Assembly: GCA_029863175.1 (NCBI GenBank)
Contig: JAOTVX010000053.1
Coordinates: 1 to 20,362, forward strand
Origin: Betaproteobacteria bacterium
GTDB taxonomy: Bacteria > Pseudomonadota > Gammaproteobacteria > Burkholderiales > SG8-41
DNA length: 20,362 bases
Direction: 5' to 3'
Below the pieces are notes generated by a model that saw nothing but the letters and a program-made list of their open reading frames with translations, ran no database searches and was not told the origin of the DNA. Numbering within the stretch: the first letter of the stretch is position 1; every line of letters starts with the position of its first letter. Below are positions 13,570 to 19,897 of the stretch, piece after piece. The position numbers were made by a program, and so were the translations under genes.

Positions 13570-14754
13570 ATGCTTACAGGGGTTTTGGATCTGCTTACAG
13601 GGGTTTGGGATCTGCCATGGTGGGGCTTGGTCGTTTATGCGTTAGTCGTCACCCACATCACGATTGCTGCCGTCACCATCTTCCTGCACCGCTGTCAGGC
13701 GCACCGCGCGCTCGACCTGCACCCGATTGTCAGCCACTTTTTCCGCTTCTGGCTGTGGCTCACCACCGGCATGGTGACGAAGGAGTGGACCGCGATCCAC
13801 CGCAAGCATCATGCAAAGTGCGAGACCGTGGAGGACCCGCACAGCCCCCAGATCTATGGTATCCGTAAAGTGCTCCTGGAGGGCGCCGAGCTCTATCGCA
13901 AGGAATCGCGCAATCAGGAGACCCTCGAGCGCTACGGCCGCGGCACGCCCGATGACTGGATCGAGCGCAACCTCTACAAAAGGCGCTCGACACTGGGCAT
14001 CTATTCAATGATGGCGATCAACCTTGTGCTGCTCGGCCCCATCGGCCTCACGATCTGGGCCGTGCAGATGATGTGGATACCAGTTTTTGCCGCGGGTGTC
14101 ATCAACGGACTGGGCCACTACTGGGGTTATCGCACTTTCCAGCCGGAAGATGCCAGCACGAATATCGTGCCTTGGGGCATCCTCATCGGTGGCGAGGAAT
14201 TGCACAACAACCACCACGCCTACGCCAGTTCCGCCCGGCTTTCCAACCGCTGGTACGAATTTGACATCGGTTGGCTCTATATCCGGCTGCTGCAGTCGGT
14301 GGGGCTTGCGCAGGTGAAGAAAGTGGCGCCTGAGCTGAGGCTCGACAAGGGCAAGACTTCCTGCGATCTGGAAACCGTGCAGGCTGTCATCACGCACCGC
14401 TACGACGTCCTCGCGAGGTACGCGAAGTCGCTGCGTCGGACGTGCGCCGCCGAGATGCAGGCTTTGCGGGCGCGAGCGGTGCGTATCGACCGTAACGCGA
14501 TCAGCCGCATGTTGCACAGAGACGCGAGCACGCTGCCATCGTCCGAGCAGGACGCCGTGCACGAAGCCCTACGCAACAGCAAGGTGCTGGAAACGATCTA
14601 CCAAATGCGCCAGGAGCTGGCCGCCCTCTGGCAACGGTCGAATGTATCCAAAGAACAATTGGTGCACCAGCTCGAAGACTGGTGCGCACGCGCCGAACAA
14701 AGTGGAATCGAAGCGCTGGAACAGTTCTCACGCAGACTGCGTTGCTACGCATAA
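13570..14754 (+). CDS. Membrane fatty acid (acyl-CoA type, delta-9-like) desaturase
   Basis: An inner-membrane di-iron enzyme that puts a double bond into acyl chains, adjusting membrane fluidity. The 394-residue product has the three histidine boxes HRCQAH (40-45), HRKHH (77-81) and HNNHH (212-216), the last within GGEELHNNHHAYASSAR, as in stearoyl-CoA desaturases. Hydrophobic segments fall near 18-37, 54-70, 143-163 and 165-180. The C-terminal 150 residues form a soluble helical extension (about 240-394) also found in betaproteobacterial relatives. AGGAAA lies four bases before the ATG. The N-terminus contains a 21-bp tandem duplication (LTGVLDL-LTGVWDL). The region of acyl specificity cannot be read. 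A strong terminator begins right after the stop. Confidence 0.92.
   Translation: MLTGVLDLLTGVWDLPWWGLVVYALVVTHITIAAVTIFLHRCQAHRALDLHPIVSHFFRFWLWLTTGMVTKEWTAIHRKHHAKCETVEDPHSPQIYGIRKVLLEGAELYRKESRNQETLERYGRGTPDDWIERNLYKRRSTLGIYSMMAINLVLLGPIGLTIWAVQMMWIPVFAAGVINGLGHYWGYRTFQPEDASTNIVPWGILIGGEELHNNHHAYASSARLSNRWYEFDIGWLYIRLLQSVGLAQVKKVAPELRLDKGKTSCDLETVQAVITHRYDVLARYAKSLRRTCAAEMQALRARAVRIDRNAISRMLHRDASTLPSSEQDAVHEALRNSKVLETIYQMRQELAALWQRSNVSKEQLVHQLEDWCARAEQSGIEALEQFSRRLRCYA
13573..13614 (+). repeat. 21-bp in-frame tandem duplication at the desaturase N-terminus
   Basis: Bases 13573-13593 and 13594-13614 are identical except for one base (TTG versus TGG), giving LTGVLDL followed by LTGVWDL. Such high identity suggests a recent duplication. 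Confidence 0.9.
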
Positions 14755-14758
14755 AAAA

Positions 14759-14783
14759 GCCCGCCTCACGGCGGGCTTTTTTT
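14759..14783 (+). terminator. Rho-independent terminator of the desaturase gene
   Basis: The stem GCCCGCC (14759-14765) pairs with GGCGGGC (14770-14776) around TCAC and is followed by seven T. It is preceded by A-residues, so the stem can extend. It starts 4 bases after the stop codon. Confidence 0.93.
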
Positions 14784-14847
14784 AATCGAGATCCCCTTCA
14801 AACTGCAAAACCGCGGAAACATCCCGCCGTTTATTCTCGATTCCCTG

Positions 14848-14885
14848 AAAAATAAAATAGCCGGTGAACCGGCTATTTTATTTTT
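14848..14885. terminator. Bidirectional terminator between desaturase and rpmG
   Basis: A perfect 17-bp stem (14848-14864 with 14869-14885) closes a TGAA loop. A-rich and T-rich outer arms give a T-run in both directions (TATTTTATTTTT on plus; similar on minus). The rpmG stop codon (14873-14875) and its last codons lie inside the stem. Confidence 0.88.
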
Positions 14886-15028
14886 CCTTCCTTGTAGATC
14901 ACGTGCTTGCGCACCACAGGATCGAATTTCTTGAGCTCCATCTTGTTCGGTGTCGTGCGCTTGTTCTTGGTGGTCGTATAAAAGTGGCCGGTGCCGGCCG
15001 TGGATTCGAGCTTGATCTTTTCACGCAT
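14873..15028 (-). CDS. rpmG: 50S ribosomal protein L33 (zinc-free form)
   Basis: L33 is a small protein of the large ribosomal subunit near the exit site. I translated 51 residues from ATG 15028: [20 protein letters not shown], then [20 protein letters not shown], then [11 protein letters not shown] and TAG. This is the classic L33 sequence and length. It has no cysteines, so it is the C-minus form that does not bind zinc. It lies 51 bases after rpmB, the normal rpmB-rpmG operon. An AGGAGCTGAACC ribosome site precedes the ATG. The final codons overlap the terminator hairpin. Confidence 0.97.
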   Translation of the reverse strand: MREKIKLESTAGTGHFYTTTKNKRTTPNKMELKKFDPVVRKHVIYKEGKIK

Positions 15029-15079
15029 GGTTCAGCTCCTTGAAAATCAAACAAGCAACCGCCGATGAGAATTGGCGAT

Positions 15080-15316
15080 TTACACTTTCTCGCCGCGCGC
15101 CCGCAGGTCGACGAGCACGACATCGATGCCTTTCTTGTCGATGGTGCGCAGGCCTGCCTGGGATACCCGCAGCCTCACCCAGCGGTTCTCGCTTTCCACC
15201 CAGAACCGGCGATAGTGAAGGTTCGGCAGGAAACGCCGCCGCGTCTTGTTGTTGGCGTGGGACACATTGTTTCCGAGGACCGGCCTCTTGCCGGTAACTT
15301 GGCATACGCGTGACAT
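15080..15316 (-). CDS. rpmB: 50S ribosomal protein L28
   Basis: L28 is a structural protein of the large ribosomal subunit. The 78-residue product has [20 protein letters not shown] (1-20), [20 protein letters not shown], the [20 protein letters not shown] stretch, and a C-terminal [14 protein letters not shown], matching the proteobacterial family along its whole length. Only one cysteine (C5) is present, so this is the zinc-free form, like its operon partner L33. GGAG stands upstream of ATG 15316. A good sigma70-type promoter lies at 15346-15374. radC is upstream on the same strand. Confidence 0.97.
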   Translation of the reverse strand: MSRVCQVTGKRPVLGNNVSHANNKTRRRFLPNLHYRRFWVESENRWVRLRVSQAGLRTIDKKGIDVVLVDLRARGEKV

Positions 15317-15345
15317 GGCGCGCTCCGGATTTCCGAAAGCGGCGG

Positions 15346-15374
15346 ATTTTACAGCCTTTCTGGCTCCCGCTCAA
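15346..15374 (-). promoter_or_regulatory. rpmB-rpmG promoter
   Basis: On the minus strand TTGAGC (15369-15374) and TAAAAT (15346-15351, preceded by TG) are separated by 17 bases, about 30 bases before the rpmB ATG. The -35 overlaps one arm of the inverted repeat at 15362-15390. Confidence 0.65.
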
Positions 15375-15390
15375 GCCGCATGCGGGAGCC
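15362..15390 (-). promoter_or_regulatory. Inverted repeat overlapping the rpmB -35 and following radC
   Basis: GGCTCCCGC (15362-15370) and GCGGGAGCC (15382-15390) form a perfect 9-bp stem with an 11-base loop. It lies 12 bases after the radC stop and has no T-run, so it may be a weak radC terminator, an operator over the rpmB promoter, or both. Confidence 0.45.
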
Positions 15391-15402
15391 TGGAACTGCT
15401 CG

Positions 15403-16077
15403 TCAGAGCAGCCCGCGCTCGGCGAACGACATCACCATTTCGCCGCCGATCACGAAGTGGTCCAGCACCCTGACGTCCACGAGGGCGAGAGCCTGTCGCA
15501 AAGCGATCGTGAGCGTCTCATCGGAGCGGCTGGGTTCGGCGACGCCCGAGGGGTGGTTGTGGGCGAAGATGGCGGCGGCCGCATTGTGTGCCAGGGCGCG
15601 TTTGACGACCTCGCGCGGGTAAACGCTCGTCTGCGTAAGGGTCCCGCGAAAAAGCTCCTCCACGGCCAGCACCCGATTCTGAGCGTCCAGGAAAACGACC
15701 CCGAACACCTCGTGGGGCCGGTCCTGCAGCTTGAGGCGCAGATAATCACGCACGGCCTGCGGTGAGCTCAACGCGGAGCCGCGGTCCAGCCTCTCGCGCA
15801 ACGCGCGCCGGGCTATCTCCAGCACCGCCTGGAGCTGGACGTATTTCGCCGCACCCAGGCCAGGCGACGCGGTCAGCGCAGCCACATCGGCCGCCAGGAG
15901 GGCCGAAAGCGAGCCGAACCGCGCGAGAGTCTCGCGCGCGAGGTCCACCGCGCTCTTGCCCTTGATACCGGTGCGCAGGAATATCGCCACGAGCTCCGCA
16001 TCGGACAGGGCTTCGACACCCTTCCGCAGCACTTTCTCGCGTGGCCGATCGTCGTGTGGCCAGTCGGTGATTGCCAT
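15403..16077 (-). CDS. radC: RadC-family JAMM-domain protein
   Basis: RadC proteins carry a JAB1/MPN metal-binding domain; the old link with DNA repair is doubtful and the biochemical role is unclear. From ATG 16077 the product has 224 residues, the usual length. The N-terminal part includes a helix-hairpin-helix-like [15 protein letters not shown] (69-83). The JAMM motif is complete: E141 in AVEELF, then [14 protein letters not shown] with H173, H175, S183 and D186. [17 protein letters not shown] is the normal RadC start, so upstream starts to 16128, which would translate heptamer repeats, are rejected. The order rpmG-rpmB-radC with divergent coaBC-dut is common in Proteobacteria. The bases just upstream are heptamer sequence, and no clear ribosome site is seen. 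Confidence 0.94.
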   Translation of the reverse strand: MAITDWPHDDRPREKVLRKGVEALSDAELVAIFLRTGIKGKSAVDLARETLARFGSLSALLAADVAALTASPGLGAAKYVQLQAVLEIARRALRERLDRGSALSSPQAVRDYLRLKLQDRPHEVFGVVFLDAQNRVLAVEELFRGTLTQTSVYPREVVKRALAHNAAAAIFAHNHPSGVAEPSRSDETLTIALRQALALVDVRVLDHFVIGGEMVMSFAERGLL

Positions 16078-16081
16078 GACC

Positions 16082-16192
16082 CGGTAATCGATGACCAGTG
16101 AACCGTAAACGGTCAACAGTAACCTCAAGAACGGCCCAGCGCCCTCCGCGGTTTACCGGCAGCCGGTGTTTTCCTCCGCTCACCGTTTACCC
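16082..16192. repeat. Heptamer foldback element 8 (CRGTNAA type) between radC and coaBC
   Basis: The left arm reads CGGTAAT, CGATGAC, CAGTGAA, CCGTAAA, CGGTCAA, CAGTAAC (16082-16123), six units of a degenerate heptamer. The right arm contains CTCACCG and TTTACCC (16179-16192), complementary to the left type, and TTTACCG near 16152. The element lies in the divergent gap and begins 4 bases upstream of the radC ATG. Confidence 0.75.
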
Positions 16193-16245
16193 TTCAGGGC
16201 GTTTGCGGTTAAACTCTTGCAACTTATTCCCTGAAAAACAAAGAC

Positions 16246-17454
16246 GTGGCAGACATCGCTCGCAAGCAGGTCGTGCTTGGCATTACCGGCGGCATCGCCG
16301 CGTACAAGGCGGCGGAGCTGACGCGTGAGCTGCAGCGGAAAGGTATCGACGTACAGGTCGTTATGACCAAGGCTGCCGGCAGCCTCGTTGCCCCTGCCAC
16401 TTTCCAGGCGCTATCGGGCAACCCGGTGTTCTCCGACCTGTGGGACCCCCGTATTGCCGACAATATGGGGCACATCGAGCTCTCGCGCGGCAAGGATGCG
16501 ATCGTGGTAGCACCCGCGAGCGCGGATTTCATCGCAAAGATCGCGAACGGGATGGCCGATGATCTGCTGTCCACCCTGTGCCTCGCGCGGGAGTGCCCGC
16601 TCCTGGTGGCACCCGCGATGAACCGTCAGATGTGGGACAACACGGCAACGCGCCGCAACGTGGAGCGGCTGCTGCGCGACGGCGTGACGATTCTGGGACC
16701 GGCGAGCGGCGATCAGGCCTGTGGCGAGGTAGGGCTGGGCCGCATGCTGGAGCCGCAGGAGATCGCCGAGGCCCTCCTGATGCAGCTCTCACCCAGGCTC
16801 CTGCGCGGGGTGCGCGTCCTGATCACGGCGGGTCCGACCTTCGAGCCGATCGACGCGGTCCGCGGCATCACCAACCGCAGCTCCGGGAAAATGGGTTACG
16901 CCGTTGCGCGTGCCGCGCTGGATGCGGGCGCGAAGGTGAGTCTGATCTCAGGGCCCGTAAGCCTGCCCGCCCCGTCGGGTGCCGAGATCGCGCACGTCGA
17001 GACGGCCGCACGGATGTTCGATGCCGTGAAGCGGCAGGTGGGGCGCGCCGACATCTACATTGGGGTTGCCGCCGTCGCAGACTACCGGGTCGACAAACCA
17101 CGCACGCACAAAATCAAGAAGACCGACGAGCGCCAGTTGCTGCTGCGGCTCGTGCCGAATCCGGATATTCTCGGTTGGGTCGCGGGCCGGCCGAAACCGC
17201 CATTCTGCGTGGGCTTTGCCGCCGAGAGCCGCAACCTGGATGCGTACGCCGACGCAAAGCGGCGCAGAAAAAAGGTGGAAATGATGGTTGCCAATCTCGC
17301 CCAGGATGCCATCGGGTCCGATGACAACGAAGTGACGGTACTGGACGATCAGGGCAAGCACCGTTTCGAGCGCGCGCCCAAAGACGTGATCGCCCGTCAG
17401 CTCGTGGCTCACATCGCGCAGCTCTACCGCACGAGAACCAGACGGAAAAGCTGA
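16246..17454 (+). CDS. coaBC: Bifunctional phosphopantothenoylcysteine decarboxylase / phosphopantothenate-cysteine ligase
   Basis: CoaBC joins cysteine to phosphopantothenate and then decarboxylates the product, two steps of CoA synthesis downstream of PanB and PanC. The 402-residue product is full length. The N-terminal flavin-binding CoaC part shows GITGGIAAYKAAEL (12-25), catalytic H76 in NMGHIELS, N126 in APAMNRQMW and C159 in QACGEVGLGRM. The C-terminal CoaB part shows ITAGPTFEPIDAVRGITNRS (193-212), N210, GVAAVADY and K289 in THKIKK. These positions match the E. coli Dfp residues H75, N125, C158, N210 and K289. The start is GTG 16246. Heptamer element 9 begins immediately after the stop codon. 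Confidence 0.97.
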   Translation: MADIARKQVVLGITGGIAAYKAAELTRELQRKGIDVQVVMTKAAGSLVAPATFQALSGNPVFSDLWDPRIADNMGHIELSRGKDAIVVAPASADFIAKIANGMADDLLSTLCLARECPLLVAPAMNRQMWDNTATRRNVERLLRDGVTILGPASGDQACGEVGLGRMLEPQEIAEALLMQLSPRLLRGVRVLITAGPTFEPIDAVRGITNRSSGKMGYAVARAALDAGAKVSLISGPVSLPAPSGAEIAHVETAARMFDAVKRQVGRADIYIGVAAVADYRVDKPRTHKIKKTDERQLLLRLVPNPDILGWVAGRPKPPFCVGFAAESRNLDAYADAKRRRKKVEMMVANLAQDAIGSDDNEVTVLDDQGKHRFERAPKDVIARQLVAHIAQLYRTRTRRKS

Positions 17455-17549
17455 ACCGCAAAGACGCGCGGACGCCGGGGACGCGCAGAGAAACGGAGTC
17501 CTGCCGGGTATCCCTTTGCGCGCCCTTCGCGTCTTTGCACCTTTGCGGT
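17455..17549. repeat. Heptamer foldback element 9 (GCAAAGA type)
   Basis: Left end ACCGCAAAG (17455-17463) is the exact reverse complement of right end CTTTGCGGT (17541-17549). Units in 7-base register follow on the left (GCAAAGA, CGCGCGG, ACGCCGG, GGACGCG, CAGAGAA). Read from the right on minus they are GCAAAGG, TGCAAAG, ACGCGAA, GGGCGCG. The element begins at the base after the coaBC stop and ends 25 bases before dut. Confidence 0.85.
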
Positions 17550-17574
17550 CAATGCTCTTGCATTTGAAATCGGC

Positions 17575-18021
17575 ATGAAGACCATCGACGTGAAGATCCT
17601 CGACGAGCGCCTGCGCGGCCAGTTGCCGCATTACGCGACACCCGGATCGGCCGGACTCGACCTTCGCGCGTGCATCGATGCTCCGCTCGTCCTCCACCCG
17701 GGCCAGAGCGAGTTGATTCCCGCCGGGATCGCCATTCATCTCGCCGATGCGGGGCTGGCAGCCCTGATCCTCCCGCGCTCCGGCCTCGGGCACAAGCACG
17801 GCATCGTGCTGGGAAACCTCGTCGGCCTCATCGACTCGGATTACCAGGGGCCGATCTTTGTTTCGACGTGGAATCGTGGCGGCGCGCCATTCACGGTCAA
17901 CCCGATGGAACGGCTTGCCCAGCTCGTCGTCGTCCCAATACTGCAGGTCGGCTTCAACGTAGTGGATGACTTCGATGCCAGCCACCGCGGCGCCGGCGGG
18001 TTTGGCAGCACAGGCCACTAG
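17575..18021 (+). CDS. dut: dUTP diphosphatase
   Basis: Dut hydrolyses dUTP to dUMP and pyrophosphate, keeping uracil out of DNA and supplying thymidylate synthesis; it acts as a cytosolic trimer. The 148-residue product carries all five motifs: GSAGLDLRA (24-32), [10 protein letters not shown] (67-76), GLIDSDYQG (84-92, with catalytic D89), [10 protein letters not shown] (112-121), and the C-terminal lid [10 protein letters not shown] (138-147). Length is normal. ATG 17575 gives the expected [10 protein letters not shown] start. It follows coaBC on the same strand, a widely conserved pair, but the gap is filled by a repeat element and the ribosome site is weak. Confidence 0.97.
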   Translation: MKTIDVKILDERLRGQLPHYATPGSAGLDLRACIDAPLVLHPGQSELIPAGIAIHLADAGLAALILPRSGLGHKHGIVLGNLVGLIDSDYQGPIFVSTWNRGGAPFTVNPMERLAQLVVVPILQVGFNVVDDFDASHRGAGGFGSTGH

Positions 18022-18027
18022 AACAAC

Positions 18028-18124
18028 GTGACCAGTGACCAGTGACCGGTGACCCGTGACCCGTGACCAGTAACTTCCCACTTTTCGCTTTGTTCCGGTC
18101 ACCGGTCACCGGTCACCGGTCACT
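18028..18124. repeat. Heptamer foldback element 10 (GTGACC[ACG] type)
   Basis: The left arm is GTGACCA, GTGACCA, GTGACCG, GTGACCC, GTGACCC, GTGACCA, GTAACTT (18028-18076). After a 20-base spacer, the right arm is GGTCACC three times and GGTCACT (18097-18124), the exact complement of the left type. It starts 7 bases after the dut stop. Confidence 0.93.
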
Positions 18125-18162
18125 CCTGTTCAAATGCAGGCCCGTGGCATCCGCCACCAGCA

Positions 18163-18546
18163 ATGGCTGACAAGAAAACCTCAGCGCTCGTGTTGTTCGC
18201 GCACGGCGCCCGCGATGCCCAGTGGAGCGAGCCCTTCCGCGCGATCCGGCAGACGGTTGCCGAGCGGCGGCCGGACCTGACGGTCGAGCTCGCGTTCCTG
18301 GAGCTGATGCGGCCCGCTTTGGGTGAACGCGTTTCAGAACTGGTGCGGACCGGTCACGCCACCATTACCATCGCGCCGTTGTTTCTGGCGCAGGGAGGTC
18401 ACCTCAAGAAAGACCTGCCCCGGCTGGTCGCGGGTTTCAGCGCCCAGCATCCTTCGATCGAGATCACCGTCCTCCCCGCGATCGGCGAAGTTACCGAGTT
18501 GTTGAACGCGATCTCCGACTGGCTCGTCAACAGCACACCGCGCTAA
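18163..18546 (+). CDS. CbiX/SirB-type small chelatase domain protein
   Basis: Relatives insert cobalt, nickel or iron into sirohydrochlorin-type tetrapyrroles. The product is 127 residues, the single-domain (short CbiX) size. LVLFAHGARDAQW carries the first family histidine (H14) and LFLAQGGHLKKDLP the second (H80), the usual metal-insertion pair. Between them, VELAFLELMRPAL matches the family's substrate-side helix. No cobalamin or sirohaem genes lie beside it, so the metal and substrate are open. Its TAA overlaps the ATG of the DUF192 gene (TAATG), so the two are probably translated together. No clear ribosome site is seen before ATG 18163. Confidence 0.85.
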   Translation: MADKKTSALVLFAHGARDAQWSEPFRAIRQTVAERRPDLTVELAFLELMRPALGERVSELVRTGHATITIAPLFLAQGGHLKKDLPRLVAGFSAQHPSIEITVLPAIGEVTELLNAISDWLVNSTPR

Positions 18547-19046
18547 TGGATCATAGAACCGCCATGATGTTAAGCGCGCCAGGAAATAATCATCGAAAAG
18601 TGCTGCGACCGGCAAGGCACGCGTTGATCGGAGCAGTGCTGGCGCTGTCGGTAGCGGGTGCCTCGGCCCAACAGCCCGAGATCACGTTGACGGTCAATGA
18701 CCAGCGCCTCATGGTCGAAGTCGCTCACACCGAAACGGCCCGCACGCAAGGACTCATGCACCGGCGCATGCTGCCGGAGAGCCGCGGAATGCTCTTCGTA
18801 TTTCGAGAGCCGGCGCTCCATGGCATGTGGATGATGAATACCTACGTGCCGCTTTCCGTCGCCTTCCTCGACGGGCAGGGCGTCATCATCAACATTGCAG
18901 ACATGGAGCCGCATGCGCGCACCACGCACTCTGCGGCTCGGCCCGCGAAATACGCGCTGGAAGTGAATCTCGGCTGGTTTGCCAAACACGGTATCAAGCC
19001 GGGCGCGCGCGTCGAGGGCATTGAGCGGGCGCCCCCCGCGCTCTAG
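18546..19046 (+). CDS. Exported DUF192 domain protein
   Basis: Function unknown. The 166-residue product has a basic N-terminus, a hydrophobic stretch (about 26-40) and a likely signal peptidase site ASA|QQ after residue 41, so a periplasmic location is likely. The remaining 125 residues show the DUF192 pattern: TARTQGLMHRRMLPESRGML (65-84), LHGMWMMNTYVPLSVAFLD, GVIINIADMEPHA, and AKYALEVNLGWFAKHGIKPG. Translation starts by a one-base overlap with the chelatase stop; a second ATG pair at 18564 is an alternative. A heptamer element starts 10 bases after the stop, and a terminator follows it. Confidence 0.88.
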   Translation: MDHRTAMMLSAPGNNHRKVLRPARHALIGAVLALSVAGASAQQPEITLTVNDQRLMVEVAHTETARTQGLMHRRMLPESRGMLFVFREPALHGMWMMNTYVPLSVAFLDGQGVIINIADMEPHARTTHSAARPAKYALEVNLGWFAKHGIKPGARVEGIERAPPAL

Positions 19047-19055
19047 CGCGCGGGC

Positions 19056-19133
19056 GGTTCAAGGTTCAAGCAAGATTGGACGGGTTTCGAATACGAAGTT
19101 CCCCGCTTTGAAGTTTGAACATGGAACCTGGAA
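19056..19133. repeat. Heptamer foldback element 11 (GGTTCAA type), sister of element 4
   Basis: The left arm is two GGTTCAA units (19056-19069). The right arm is CTTTGAA, GTTTGAA, CATGGAA, CCTGGAA (19106-19133). The spacer shares at least 20 identical bases with element 4 (CGAATACGAAGTTCCCCGCT, 19088-19107), plus further similarity upstream (GCAA....GGACG). Confidence 0.9.
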
Positions 19134-19143
19134 CGCGCAAAAG

Positions 19144-19175
19144 AAAACGCCCGAGGAACTCTCGGGCGTTTTTTT
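19144..19175. terminator. Terminator after the DUF192 gene, possibly bidirectional
   Basis: AACGCCCGAG (19146-19155) pairs with CTCGGGCGTT (19161-19170) around GAACT, followed by T-residues to 19175. A-residues at 19144-19147 give a short T-run on minus as well, which would also serve the convergent PuuD-like gene. Confidence 0.9.
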
Positions 19176-19189
19176 GCAAGCGAGCGGGC

Positions 19190-19690
19190 TCAGCTCCAGA
19201 CCGCGGTTCGGAACAAACCGCCCGAGGCCGTCATGAAGAACAGCAGCGGGAAGGAGAGCAACGTATTGGTGCGCGAGGCCAGGAAAGCAATGCGACGCGC
19301 CCTGCCCTTTTCTTCGTCACTCGCCTGGACCATGCCCAGGATCTTCTTCTGGTTGGGCCAGATCAACACCCACACGTTGAAGAACATGATGGTGCCCAAC
19401 CAGGCGCCCACGCCGATCGGATAGTAGGCCGGCTTGAGAAACAGGAACGCGTCGAAGAAAGCCTTGCCGAGCAGCATCGCGCCCATGACCCACGTCGCAA
19501 GCGCACCCCAGCGGAACCAGAACAAGGCGCGCGGCGCGACATGCTTGGTGATGCCGGCGCCGGTGCCGTCCTTGGCCGCCGCCGCCAGCGCGGGCACTTG
19601 CACGAAATTAAAGTAGTAGAGCAGGCCGATCCACATCACGCCGGCAATCACATGCAGCCAGCGTCCGATTCCAAGTTGAATAAATTCCAT
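19190..19690 (-). CDS. PuuD-like (urate oxidase N-terminal domain) integral membrane protein
   Basis: The family includes the membrane part of bacterial urate hydroxylase PuuD, but this 166-residue protein lacks the cytochrome c part, so activity on urate is uncertain. Four membrane segments are visible: about 5-28 (LGIGRWLHVIAGVMWIGLLY), 57-77 (FRWGALATWVMGAMLLG), 91-112 (GVGAWLGTIMFFNVWVLIWP) and 144-160 (SFPLLFFMTASGG). Landmarks are WLHVIAGVMWIGLLYYFNFV, NVWVLIWPNQKKILG and RTNTLLSFPLLFFM; H13 could bind haem. GAGGAG lies well placed before ATG 19690. It is 14 bases downstream of a 31-residue membrane ORF and probably shares its promoter. Related short versions are frequent in Betaproteobacteria. 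Confidence 0.8.
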   Translation of the reverse strand: MEFIQLGIGRWLHVIAGVMWIGLLYYFNFVQVPALAAAAKDGTGAGITKHVAPRALFWFRWGALATWVMGAMLLGKAFFDAFLFLKPAYYPIGVGAWLGTIMFFNVWVLIWPNQKKILGMVQASDEEKGRARRIAFLASRTNTLLSFPLLFFMTASGGLFRTAVWS

Positions 19691-19704
19691 GGCCGGTCTC
19701 CTCG

Positions 19705-19800
19705 TTACTGCATGGCAAACTTGACGATGTAGAACAGGACAAACGTGAGAATGAGGCCACTAATGACCGTTCCCCACAGCGTATCGAGCGGATTTTTCAT
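19705..19800 (-). CDS. 31-residue single-span membrane protein
   Basis: A small ORF from ATG 19800 to TAA, which I translated by hand as MKNPLDTLWGTVISGLILTF then VLFYIVKFAMQ. Residues about 9-27 form one hydrophobic helix with charged ends, so an inner-membrane peptide is likely. Support for translation comes from the AGGAG ribosome site 5-9 bases upstream, the promoter at 19849-19877, and the 14-base gap to the PuuD-like gene, which has its own GAGGAG. I do not recognise a named family. It could be a small partner subunit of the PuuD-like protein; that is inference from position only. Confidence 0.75.
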   Translation of the reverse strand: MKNPLDTLWGTVISGLILTFVLFYIVKFAMQ

Positions 19801-19848
19801 TTTCACTCCTACGGCTGATAACGTCGTTTTGACAGCTACCCGGGCGCT

Positions 19849-19877
19849 ATTCTAGTGCCTTCCACTTACCCCAGCAA
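19849..19877 (-). promoter_or_regulatory. Promoter of the small ORF / PuuD-like operon
   Basis: On the minus strand TTGCTG (19872-19877) and TAGAAT (19849-19854) are spaced by 17 bases, giving a start near 19842 and a leader of about 40 bases with an AGGAG ribosome site. Confidence 0.6.
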
Positions 19878-19897
19878 TGGTTGATAAGATTGCTCAC

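Noticed and set aside
16078..16128. Longer radC starting at 16128
   Set aside because: The extra residues are translated from heptamer element 8; MAITDWP at 16077 is the family start.
16948..18102. Minus-strand open frame of 384 residues across coaBC and dut
   Set aside because: It runs antisense through two well-supported genes and translates repeat elements 9 and 10.
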